A stretch of DNA of 64,000 nucleotides from Actinomycetota bacterium (GTDB lineage Bacteria; Actinomycetota; Thermoleophilia; Solirubrobacterales; JACPNS01): assembly GCA_016213645.1 (NCBI GenBank), contig JACQZY010000006.1:1-64000 (forward strand), read 5' to 3'. Below, piece by piece: positions 50,196 through 59,416 of the stretch. Both the position numbers and the translations under genes were made by a program. The stretch's first letter is position 1. Each line of letters begins with the position of its first letter. Under the pieces are notes generated by a model that ran no database searches, had not been told where the DNA came from, and saw only the letters and a program-made list of their open reading frames with translations.

Positions 50196-50329
50196 CCTGG
50201 GTTCAAAACCCGATGGACGAACGGTCGATGTTCGACGCACGAGACTTCAGTTCGACAGGAATTCCGGGACGCCGTCCGGTAAACGGTGTCCGTGGCGCCG
50301 TGCTCTCCCGGAGGAGACAAGAATGCTCG

Positions 50330-51544
50330 TTACTGGATTTTCTCGTAAATCTTGAACATCGGCATATACATCGCGATCACGATGAAGCCGACGATGCCGC
50401 CGACGACCACGATCATCACCGGCTCGAGAATCGAAGTCAAAGCCTTGACCGAGGCTTCCACCTCATCGTCGTAGAAATCTGCGACCTTGCTCAGCATCTG
50501 GTCAAGCGCACCGGTTTCCTCGCCGGAGGCGATCATGTGACCGACCATTCCAGGGAAAGCAGAGGATCTCTTCAATGGGTCGTTGATCGTGCCTCCGGAC
50601 TCGACTGAGGCCGACACGTCCACCATCGCCTTGGTGATCTCGTTGTTACCGGCAGTCCTCCCGGCGACTTCGATGCACTGCAGGATCGGCACGCCGGCCG
50701 AGGTCAGCGAAGCAAATGAGCGAGACCATCGCGCCAGCGCGACCTTGTGGATGATGTCACCGATCTTGAAGGGGATACGCAGTAGAAACTTGTGCCACAT
50801 CTCGAAGCCCTTGTCGGTCGTCTTCCACTTCTTAAAGGCAAACCACGCCGCCGGCGGACCGAACATCAGGATGTACCAATACGACTTGATCGCATTGGAA
50901 AGCGCCACCGTGGCCTTCGTGATCGGCGGCAGCTCACCACCGAGGTCCTTAAAGATGCCGCTGAAGACCGGCACCAGAAACGTCAGCAGCGCGATCAGCA
51001 CGATGAAGGCGAAACCCATGATGAACGCTGGATACATCATCGCGCTTTTGACTTGCCGACGCAGGGACTCGTCCTTTTCCAGCTGGGTCGCAACGCGTCG
51101 CAAAGTCTCTTCGAGAATTCCTCCCGCCTCACCGGCGCGGACCATCGCTACGTAAAGTTCATTGAAGGTGGCAGGATGCTTTTCAAGCGCGTCGCCCAGC
51201 GACGCACCGGCTTCGATGCTTTCACGCACCTCGGCGACGACATCCTTAAGTAACTCGTCGTCGGTCTGTTCCTCGAGAATGTATAGCGCGCGAAGCAGCG
51301 ACATTCCAGAGTCGATCATCGTCGAAAGCTGTCGCGTGAACACGACCAGCGACTTTGGCTTGACCTTCTTGAAGCGACTGAACATGTCGCCGACGTCGGT
51401 GGTCTTGTTCTCCTCGACGTCGAGGACGATCAAGCCCTTTCCGCGCAGGTGCTCGGCAACGCCGACCTTGCTCTCGGCCTCGATCTCACCCTCAATCGAC
51501 TGGCCGATCGTCGGGTCTATCGCCTTATATGCATACGCGCCCAT
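50330..51544 (-). CDS. pilC: Type II secretion F / PilC inner membrane protein
   Basis: FTRQLSTMIDSGMSLLRALYILEEQ; duplicated GspF domains. Confidence 0.94.
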   Translation of the reverse strand: MGAYAYKAIDPTIGQSIEGEIEAESKVGVAEHLRGKGLIVLDVEENKTTDVGDMFSRFKKVKPKSLVVFTRQLSTMIDSGMSLLRALYILEEQTDDELLKDVVAEVRESIEAGASLGDALEKHPATFNELYVAMVRAGEAGGILEETLRRVATQLEKDESLRRQVKSAMMYPAFIMGFAFIVLIALLTFLVPVFSGIFKDLGGELPPITKATVALSNAIKSYWYILMFGPPAAWFAFKKWKTTDKGFEMWHKFLLRIPFKIGDIIHKVALARWSRSFASLTSAGVPILQCIEVAGRTAGNNEITKAMVDVSASVESGGTINDPLKRSSAFPGMVGHMIASGEETGALDQMLSKVADFYDDEVEASVKALTSILEPVMIVVVGGIVGFIVIAMYMPMFKIYEKIQ

Positions 51545-51556
51545 CTTCGTTCACTC

Positions 51557-52642
51557 CTAGGCGGCTGCCGCCCCGGTCAGGCGTCGCAACTCGCCGGGCG
51601 AGCTGGAGCGCGTTTCGGCCAGAGCGCGGGTGATCACACCGGCGCGCACCATCTCGGCGAGCGCGGAGTCCATCGTCTGCATGCCGTGCTGGCCGCCGGT
51701 CTGCAGAACGGAATAGATCTGGTGGGTTTTCCCCTCACGGATCAGGTTGCGAATCGCCGGTGTTGGCATCAACACCTCGCAGGCGCAAATACGCCCGGAA
51801 CCGTCCGCTCGCGGCAAAAGCTGCTGTGTGATGATGCCCTGCAGGGCCATCGATAACTGCACACGCACCTGCTCCTGCTGTTCAGGCGGAAACACGTCGA
51901 TCACGCGGTCCACGGTGGACGAGGTGTCCTGGGTGTGCAGCGTGCCAAACACGAGGTGTCCGGTCTCGGCCGCCGTCAGCGCGGTGGAAATCGTCTCAAG
52001 GTCGCGCATTTCGCCGACGAGGATGACGTCCGGGTCCTGGCGCAGTGCGGCCTTAAGACCGAGTGCGAAACTCTCGGCGTCGGTGCCGATCTCGCGCTGG
52101 TTGACGATGCAGCTCTTATGCCGGTGCAAAAACTCGATCGGGTCCTCGATCGTGAGGATGTGGTCGTGACGCTGTTCGTTGATCTCGTTGACCACCGCGG
52201 CCAGCGAAGTGGACTTGCCGGAACCGGTCGGACCGGTCACCAGCACTAGACCGCGCGGCTTGTTGACGAACTCATGTATCACCTGCGGCAGACCGAGCTG
52301 TTCCACGGTCATGATCTCGCTGGGAATCAGTCGAAACGCCGCCGACATCGCGTTGCGCTGGAAATAGCAGTTGATTCGAAAGCGAGCCATGCGCGGCACG
52401 GAGTACGCGAAGTCGAGCTGAAGATGTTCTTCCAGGCGCTGGCGCTGGTCGTTGGTGAGGATTCCGTAGATGATCGCGCGCGTTTGGTTGGGCGTCAACG
52501 GCCCGTAACCCGGCAACGGGCGAAGCGTGCCCTTTTCGCGGATTGTCGGGGGCGCACCAGCCGTAATGTGCAGGTCGGAAGCTCCGCGCTGCATCATTTG
52601 CGTGATGATGTCCGCAAAATCAATTGAGGTTTCGGCATTCAT
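51557..52642 (-). CDS. pilT: PilT retraction ATPase
   Basis: GASDLHITAGAPP; VTGPTGSGKSTSLAAVVNEIN; GEMRDLETI. Confidence 0.96.
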   Translation of the reverse strand: MNAETSIDFADIITQMMQRGASDLHITAGAPPTIREKGTLRPLPGYGPLTPNQTRAIIYGILTNDQRQRLEEHLQLDFAYSVPRMARFRINCYFQRNAMSAAFRLIPSEIMTVEQLGLPQVIHEFVNKPRGLVLVTGPTGSGKSTSLAAVVNEINEQRHDHILTIEDPIEFLHRHKSCIVNQREIGTDAESFALGLKAALRQDPDVILVGEMRDLETISTALTAAETGHLVFGTLHTQDTSSTVDRVIDVFPPEQQEQVRVQLSMALQGIITQQLLPRADGSGRICACEVLMPTPAIRNLIREGKTHQIYSVLQTGGQHGMQTMDSALAEMVRAGVITRALAETRSSSPGELRRLTGAAAA

Positions 52643-52659
52643 CGAGTTGGCGCTCCTGA

Positions 52660-54543
52660 CTAAGTCACTCCGGTCACGCGTGAGATTTCCTCGATCGTCG
52701 TGACACCTTCTTTGATCTTGTCGAAACCATCCATCCGCAATGTGCTCATACCCTCTTCCACCGCCTGATGCTCAATGTCATCTGAGCTGGCCCTTTCGAG
52801 GATCATTGATCGGATGTTGTCGGTGACGGCAAGTACCTCGTACAAACCAACGCGGCCCTTGTAGCCATTGCTGCATCGCGAGCAACCTACGGCCTGGACC
52901 GCGTCAATGTCCTTGTCGGCATCGAAACCGCTGGCCCTTAGCTGGTCGGCGGTGACTTTCACGGTCTGACCGCAGAACGGGCAAACGCGCCGCGCGAGCC
53001 GCTGGTTTACCACCACTTCCAGTGCGGTTGCGGTGAGGAACGGCTCCACGCCCATCTCCGAAAGTCGCGTGATCGTGGTGGGAGCATCATTGGTGTGCAA
53101 AGTCGATAGCACGAGGTGACCGGTCAGCGCGGCTTCGACCGCGATCTTGGCGGTTTCGGCGTCTCGAATTTCACCGACCATGATCACATCGGGGTCGGCA
53201 CGCAAGGCGGCTCGCAGACCGGCGGCGAAAGTAAGCCCGGCTTTGTTGTTGACCTGCACCTGCGAGATGCCCTGAAGCTGGTATTCCACCGGATCTTCGA
53301 TCGTGAGGATCGCGCGCTCAACGGTGTTTAGCTGGTTGACGGCCGCGTACAGCGAAGTGGTCTTTCCGGAACCGGTCGGGCCGGTCACAAGGACCGCTCC
53401 ATAAGGACTGTTGAATCCGGTCCTGAAGCGGTTTCCGGCGAACTCGGTCATTCCGAGATCGTCGAAGGTCATCTGCGTGGAGCTCTTGTCGAGCACGCGG
53501 ATCACGACTTTCTCGCCGAAGACGCTGGGCATCGTCACGACACGCAGGTCGACGGCGACGGGACCGACACGAAGCGCCACGCGGCCGTCTTGCGGCACGC
53601 GTTTTTCGGCGATATCCATGTCGGCCATGATCTTGAGGCGGCTGATCATGCCGCTGACCATCTTGCGCGGAACCGTAGTGGCGCGTTGCAATACGCCGTC
53701 CACGCGGAAGCGCACGCGCATCTCCTTGCCTTCGGGCTCGAAGTGAAGGTCCGACGCGCCGACCGTAACGGCCTGCACGAGGATCGAGTTGATCAGCTTG
53801 ACAACGGGGGCGTCGCTGGCGCTTTCGCGCACGTCCAGCTGGACGGTTTCCGGTTCGTCGTCGTCGTCGAACGCCTCAGTGACGGCTTCATCGAGATTGG
53901 TGAGCCGTGTAAATGCCCCCGCCAGATCGTCCGGCGCCGCGACCGCCGGCCGCAGCTCCTTCTTGATCATCAGTTTGAGATCGTCCAGTGCCAGCACGTT
54001 GGCCGGATTGGCCATCGCCACCAACACCGATCCGTCTTCGTACTGGCGTACCGGCAGTGCCTCGTAGGAACGCGCCTTGTCCGCGCTGATCAGCGCGGCG
54101 ACGCCGAAGTCGATCTCGAAGGTGGAGAGATCTATGTAATTGAGGCCGAATTTTTCGGCTGTGGCGCGTGCAAGTTGGTCATTGCTGACGGTCTGATTTC
54201 CCATCAGCACTTGTTCCGGCGTGATGCCGCTGGCCTGAGCTTGTGCGACCGCGGATTCCAGCGCTAACGCGCCCACATAGCCGAGGCGCACAAGAGCGTC
54301 GAGCACGGTCGGCGGCGTTCGACCCGCCTGTTTAAGTGTCGGCGCCCAAAGGCCAGGCACACCGGTATTGCTGTCCGCCGGTGCCGGTGGGCGTGCGGCC
54401 GCGCGTGCGCCGGCCATGCTCTGGACCTGGCCGGCCTGTTGCTGTGGGGACATCTGCCGTGCGCCCGGCGGCTGCTGTGGAGCTTGCGCCGGTTTTTGCT
54501 GCGCGGCTTGCCCAATCCTTGGGATGTTTGGGTCGTCAGCCAT
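52660..54543 (-). CDS. pilB: PilB/GspE extension ATPase with N-terminal MshEN-like domain
   Basis: VTGPTGSGKTTSLYAAVNQLN; GEIRDAETAKIAVEAALTGHLVLSTLHTNDA; CPFC..CSRC zinc motif. Confidence 0.95.
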   Translation of the reverse strand: MADDPNIPRIGQAAQQKPAQAPQQPPGARQMSPQQQAGQVQSMAGARAAARPPAPADSNTGVPGLWAPTLKQAGRTPPTVLDALVRLGYVGALALESAVAQAQASGITPEQVLMGNQTVSNDQLARATAEKFGLNYIDLSTFEIDFGVAALISADKARSYEALPVRQYEDGSVLVAMANPANVLALDDLKLMIKKELRPAVAAPDDLAGAFTRLTNLDEAVTEAFDDDDEPETVQLDVRESASDAPVVKLINSILVQAVTVGASDLHFEPEGKEMRVRFRVDGVLQRATTVPRKMVSGMISRLKIMADMDIAEKRVPQDGRVALRVGPVAVDLRVVTMPSVFGEKVVIRVLDKSSTQMTFDDLGMTEFAGNRFRTGFNSPYGAVLVTGPTGSGKTTSLYAAVNQLNTVERAILTIEDPVEYQLQGISQVQVNNKAGLTFAAGLRAALRADPDVIMVGEIRDAETAKIAVEAALTGHLVLSTLHTNDAPTTITRLSEMGVEPFLTATALEVVVNQRLARRVCPFCGQTVKVTADQLRASGFDADKDIDAVQAVGCSRCSNGYKGRVGLYEVLAVTDNIRSMILERASSDDIEHQAVEEGMSTLRMDGFDKIKEGVTTIEEISRVTGVT

Positions 54544-54617
54544 GACGTGTTATTCGGTTCGCGAACTACTAGAGGACCAAGTCGTTTGACATCGGCCAAA
54601 TGGCTAGTCCACAGTTC

Positions 54618-54645
54618 CTATCGGCGCGAGAAGGCTTGCGCTTGA
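54618..54645 (-). promoter_or_regulatory. Sigma28-like promoter upstream of pilB: TCAA-N16-GCCGATAG
   Basis: Read on minus strand; about 75 nt upstream of pilB start. Confidence 0.5.
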
Positions 54646-54699
54646 TGGAGCGAAGGCTCTATGGAAAGCCTTTTCGCGGCCTGGACGCGGGCTTTAGGC

Positions 54700-57600
54700 T
54701 TACGTGGCGCCGTAGCACGCGTAATTGGGGAACATCGGCGTGCCCGGAACGTTGCAGAAGTCAATCTTGTTGTCGCCCACGAAATCGCGGCCACTGTCGC
54801 GCTGCACCACGTCGGCGGCGTTATAGCCGCCGTCAGGGAAGCTGAAGTATCGCGTGATAAACGCGGGGCCGCAGACGCCATCGGCGTCCGCGTCGTCTAG
54901 CGAACCACTCACCGTCGGCGAGAAACCCAGCGTGTCGGCGGCGGAGGTGTTGCACGTCAGCGGATCGCCGCCGGTGGGCCTCATCAGTTTCACCGTCACC
55001 GGTCGGTCGGCACGGAGGTATTGATCCAAATTACGGCCGCTGATCGTGCCGATGCCGCCTGTTTCTCCGGCCGACGCCACGTTTGCGCTCTCGATCGAAT
55101 ACAGCGGCACCCGCGTGGAGCCGGTCGTCGGGCTGTCGGCCAACACGAATACACCGCTGGAGTTCGGATTGGCATTCGAGGGAAGCGTGAAGAACGCGCC
55201 CGGTAGGCCCTGAGGTTTGATGCGAACGCGCCAGCCCGCAAGCAGCGTGGAAGCGGGAGTCAACGACCCTACCCCCTTGATCTCAACATAAACCTGACCG
55301 TCACGATCGCTGCTGATGGGCAGGAAGGCCGCCTCACTGATCCGGAACTCATCGCAGTTGTTGTTTGCCGCGCCCCACGTGCCGTACGGATCCGTTGACA
55401 TGCACCAGCCGTTGACGATGTCGTCGTTGGCGGCAGAGGTCTCCCACGCGGCGCTGGCGCGCAGCTGAACCGAGAATGCCGTGGCCGGAGTGACCGACGA
55501 AAGATCGACGCTGTCGATTGTGCCTCCCGTCGTGACCAGCGCAATCGGGGAACTCAGCTGTATGTTCATTCCCGAGCAGGAGAAGTCGTTCGTCTTGGAC
55601 GGGTCTGCGGTGCCGGAGACATAGAAAGTGCCGCCGGAGGCGATCGTTGCGTTAGTTCCAGAGTAAGGCGTCAGCGCGCAAGTCGTTACGCCGTTAACGA
55701 CGGTAAATGTGCTGTCGATCGTTTGCGGCGTCGGCGATACGTTCTTGAACTCGATGAAAGTGCCGACGGCGGGCGGATTGAGGTCGACGTCGTCGAGCAC
55801 CTCGGTTACCACGATGTCGCCCTGACGCACGGAACAAGTCGGGTCCGAACCGTCGTCGGTGCGCGAAATGCAATAGCCGTAGTCGAGCAGAGGGGACGAC
55901 GCATCTCGCACGCCGACTTTGAACTGGCCGGTGGACGACGCGGTGAAGCGACCGATCCAGCCATGGAGATCGTCGTACGCGAGACTGCTGAGGGTCACCG
56001 CGCCGCCGACCGGATTTACGACAGTGAACGGATCGTATGAATTGCCGATGCGGGCAACAAGAGCCTCCGGCGACGGCGCAAGCAGCACTGACACGACTTC
56101 TCCGGAGGTTGCGTTGAACTTGTAGTAATCGCTGTCGCCGGCGCAGAGCGTGGCAAGATAAGTGTCGGCGGCGGCGGCCAGACCGCTTGTGTTGCCGGCG
56201 GCGGCGGTGTCGTCCTGACCGGCCGAGTCGCCCTCGGACACGTCGGTGCACACTGCGGGAGAGGTGACCGGCACAGCCGGTGAGTTCGCTGCGTTATTGG
56301 CGGCGGCATCGGCTACGCCGGCGCCGGACGCCAGAAACTGCGTCTGAAACTTGATGTCGCGATCGAGCCCGCTGTTCACGGTCAAAGGCGTGAACAAAGT
56401 CACGCCACTTGCCGTGGAGGCTCCGGGCGTCACTGTGGGTGGCGTGTAGCCCGACAGCGGCGCGTTCTGCGGCGACAAGGCTGCGAATGAAGGCGAGCCG
56501 TTCGTCGTTATCGACTCAGACCACACGGTGCGAAGCCGGTCGATGCTGCCGTCGAGCGTGTTGTCTTCCGCGCGCAGCGAAAGCATGATTGGCCTAACCT
56601 TGTCGGTCGTCGCGGTGAACGCCGTCGTGCCAGTTGGAATCACCTCGTTGCGGGAGGCGTCCTCCGCGTAGTCGGTACGTGTCGAACCGCTAAGCACGGT
56701 CGCGTAATCGACGCTGGGTTTGTCGGCGGTGTCGGGATCGGCGATCGGTCCGTTCGCTTTGCCGTCGGTGGTCAACGGATAAAGCGTCACGCTGACCCCC
56801 TTGTAGAGCGGATCGCCGGGCGACCCGGAGTTGATGATCTGCTCGCCGTCGGTGGAGACCAGCGAGTCGTCGAGGATCAGGCGGGCGCCATTCGCGATTT
56901 TGAACGGCTTGCCGACGAGCGTCGCGATCGGCTCGGAAAAGCCGATCTTCACGCCGTCGATGTGACCGTCGGCAGGGCTGTCATCGACTGTTTCCGCGTA
57001 AACGATCGCCGGTCCGGCGCCGTCGGTGGCCTGCACCGTCACCGAGGCGGCGCGGTTGCCGGAAACGTCGGAGGCACCGCCGCTGACGGGCGATGTGTAA
57101 GTAACCGGCAGAGGAAGCGAGGGCGAAGTGCGGGGAAGGTCGGTGTTGTACTGCGCGAGATTCTCGTTCACGACCGCAGTGACGCTGGAACCGCTGGCCG
57201 TGGCCGAGGCGCCGAATGTTCCAAGCTCCGTGGTGGTCGACGAGAAATACGACCCGGGACCGGCCTGATAGGTCACCGGCTCCGTGAAGGTCGCCGAGAT
57301 CGCGTCGATATGCCCGTCGCCGTCGAGATCTTTACTTTTGGCGGCAACCAGAATCGGCGGCGCGCCGTCGCGAGTTCCGCTGAAGGTTGACGCGCCGGTC
57401 GCGTTGCCGGAAAGGTCGCTCACGGGTGAGGCGGAGGCGACCGTCGTCACCGTGGGCTTCACGCCCGAGTTGTAGCCGCCGGTCGTGTCGCCGATCGTCA
57501 GGTCCACGTAGTCGCCTGTTGCGGAAGATACGGAAATGCTGCTGTAGCCGGTTGCGGCCACCGCACCGCTGCCGGATTCCGCGATGTGTGTAATCGGCTC

Positions 57601-58467
57601 GGAGTACCGCACGCGAACGCGATCGATGCGTCCATTGGTGTTCACATCGTCAGTGACCGCATCGATCACAGCGGGCGCCGCGCCGTCGGCCACGGTCAGG
57701 GACTGCGTACTCGCGAGCTCGTTGCCGGCGGCGTCCTTTACGGCGCCGGCCGAAACGGTTGCGGCGGGTGTCGCCTGGGTGTCGATACCGCGTTCGTTGA
57801 CGCTCAGGTTCACGGCCGCTCCGTCAATCGCGGCATCTGCCGGCACGTACCCGGTAACGGAAATCAATGGAGACTGAACTGACGCGATCGGCTCGCTGAA
57901 GGTGAACGTCACGCGATCGATTCCGCCGTTGTTGTTGACGTCGCGAGTCGTAGAGGAGAGAAGAACCGGCGCAAGACCGTCGGAAGGCTTGATATTTGCC
58001 ATCAGCGCCTGGTTTCCGGCCCGGTCGGTGATGCCGCGGGCGCCCTTCGGCACTCGCAGGTAAGCGATCGTCGGCTTTTCGGAGGTGTCAACGGCATCGT
58101 TTTCAGAGATCGAGACCAGTACGGTCTTGCCGTCTGAAAGCACGCTCACACCGACGTATTTGTGCTTGCCGGTCGTGGTCCAGGGAATCTTGTTGCGGTT
58201 CTTCTTCTTCGCCTTGCCTTTGCCTTTTTTGATCTTCGCAACGCGTATTTTTTCCGAATAAGTGATCTCCACGCCGTCGACGCGACCGTCGCCATTGGCG
58301 TCGCGCGTGACGGACTTCAAAACGTAAGGCGAACTCTTGTCCTTGCGCTTTTTCGCCGAGGCCGACCCCGCCGAAACAAGCGTCAGCGCGATAGCTGCGG
58401 CAAAAAGCACAGCAAGAATGCGCGGCGCACGTGCGTGCGCGCGGAAAAACGGAGGCGATTCATGCAT
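54700..58467 (-). CDS. 1255-aa secreted protein with six DxNxDGxID...SEPI repeats and a lamin-tail-like segment
   Basis: Signal peptide; TRDANGDGRVDGVEITYSEKI, TRDVNNNGGIDRVTFTFSEPI, TDDVNTNGRIDRVRVRYSEPI, SKDLDGDGHIDAISATFTEPV, VDDSPADGHIDGVKIGFSEPI, AEDNTLDGSIDRLRTVWSESI; GDIVVTEVLDDVDLNPPAVGTFIEFKN. Confidence 0.8.
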   Translation of the reverse strand: MHESPPFFRAHARAPRILAVLFAAAIALTLVSAGSASAKKRKDKSSPYVLKSVTRDANGDGRVDGVEITYSEKIRVAKIKKGKGKAKKKNRNKIPWTTTGKHKYVGVSVLSDGKTVLVSISENDAVDTSEKPTIAYLRVPKGARGITDRAGNQALMANIKPSDGLAPVLLSSTTRDVNNNGGIDRVTFTFSEPIASVQSPLISVTGYVPADAAIDGAAVNLSVNERGIDTQATPAATVSAGAVKDAAGNELASTQSLTVADGAAPAVIDAVTDDVNTNGRIDRVRVRYSEPITHIAESGSGAVAATGYSSISVSSATGDYVDLTIGDTTGGYNSGVKPTVTTVASASPVSDLSGNATGASTFSGTRDGAPPILVAAKSKDLDGDGHIDAISATFTEPVTYQAGPGSYFSSTTTELGTFGASATASGSSVTAVVNENLAQYNTDLPRTSPSLPLPVTYTSPVSGGASDVSGNRAASVTVQATDGAGPAIVYAETVDDSPADGHIDGVKIGFSEPIATLVGKPFKIANGARLILDDSLVSTDGEQIINSGSPGDPLYKGVSVTLYPLTTDGKANGPIADPDTADKPSVDYATVLSGSTRTDYAEDASRNEVIPTGTTAFTATTDKVRPIMLSLRAEDNTLDGSIDRLRTVWSESITTNGSPSFAALSPQNAPLSGYTPPTVTPGASTASGVTLFTPLTVNSGLDRDIKFQTQFLASGAGVADAAANNAANSPAVPVTSPAVCTDVSEGDSAGQDDTAAAGNTSGLAAAADTYLATLCAGDSDYYKFNATSGEVVSVLLAPSPEALVARIGNSYDPFTVVNPVGGAVTLSSLAYDDLHGWIGRFTASSTGQFKVGVRDASSPLLDYGYCISRTDDGSDPTCSVRQGDIVVTEVLDDVDLNPPAVGTFIEFKNVSPTPQTIDSTFTVVNGVTTCALTPYSGTNATIASGGTFYVSGTADPSKTNDFSCSGMNIQLSSPIALVTTGGTIDSVDLSSVTPATAFSVQLRASAAWETSAANDDIVNGWCMSTDPYGTWGAANNNCDEFRISEAAFLPISSDRDGQVYVEIKGVGSLTPASTLLAGWRVRIKPQGLPGAFFTLPSNANPNSSGVFVLADSPTTGSTRVPLYSIESANVASAGETGGIGTISGRNLDQYLRADRPVTVKLMRPTGGDPLTCNTSAADTLGFSPTVSGSLDDADADGVCGPAFITRYFSFPDGGYNAADVVQRDSGRDFVGDNKIDFCNVPGTPMFPNYACYGAT

Positions 58468-58588
58468 TTCCCTGGTTTGATCGACCTCCGAGGGAAACGT
58501 CTTTAGCCATTCGTCCAGGCCGAGAAGCCAGATTCACGGTGAACTGAGACAGGCGCGCCTAATTGTTGCTTCCCGGTTTGGAGCAGCC

Positions 58589-59416
58589 TCAGTCAAGGGC
58601 CGAGCGCATAGCGTTCAGCGGTGCGGCCCTTTCGAACCAAATTTCGAAGCTCAGCGCGGCCTGGCGCACCAACAGTTCCTCGCCCTCCACTGTGCGCAGA
58701 CCTCGCGACCGCGCTGCCCGTGTGAGCGGGCTGCCACCAGCGCGGTAGACGAAATCCACAATGATGGTCTGGTCTTCGAGCGCCGAAAGGATTAGCCTCA
58801 AATCGACACAGGCGGACTCTTCCGTGGCCGCATGGTCCATGCCCACCGCGGTCGTGTTCACGATGATCTCCGGTCGCGGGACGTCGCCGGGATCACCGGC
58901 CGGCCGAACTCCGAACTCTTCGGCCAGCAGTTCGGCGCGCCGGGCGGTGCGATTCCAGACGTGAATCGTCGCGCCCGCGTTCTTGAGCGCCCAAATCGCC
59001 GCGCGCGCGGTGCCACCTGCTCCCAGAACCAGCGCGGTCATGCCCGCCGGGTCAACTTCCAGAGCGGCCAGCATGCCTGGGGCATCGGTGTTGTCCGCGG
59101 CGATTTTTCCGTGGCGGAAGCTGAGCGTGTTCGCAGCGCCGATCTCCTTGGCGGCAGCCGTTGCCGTATCGGCCAGTTCCAGCGCGGCGCGCTTGTGCGG
59201 AATCGTCACGTTGATTCCGCTGAAGCCGGATCGAGGCAGCGCCTTTACGGTCTCCGCGAACAGTGGCGGCGGAATCGGCAAACGCTGGTAGTCGGCGTTT
59301 AGGCCCAGCGCCGCATAAGCGGCGTTGTGGATCCGCGGAGAGAGACTGTGCGAGACGGGGTCGCCGGCCACGCCGTAGCGCCTGATGTCCTCAGCAGCCA
59401 CTTGGCTGCTTTCCAC
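58589..59416 (-). CDS. aroE: Shikimate dehydrogenase
   Basis: YGVAGDPVSHSLSPRIHNAAY; NVTIPHK; NTDAPG; start inferred as GTG 59416 or 59401 (overlapping mltG end). Confidence 0.92.
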   Translation of the reverse strand: MESSQVAAEDIRRYGVAGDPVSHSLSPRIHNAAYAALGLNADYQRLPIPPPLFAETVKALPRSGFSGINVTIPHKRAALELADTATAAAKEIGAANTLSFRHGKIAADNTDAPGMLAALEVDPAGMTALVLGAGGTARAAIWALKNAGATIHVWNRTARRAELLAEEFGVRPAGDPGDVPRPEIIVNTTAVGMDHAATEESACVDLRLILSALEDQTIIVDFVYRAGGSPLTRAARSRGLRTVEGEELLVRQAALSFEIWFERAAPLNAMRSALD

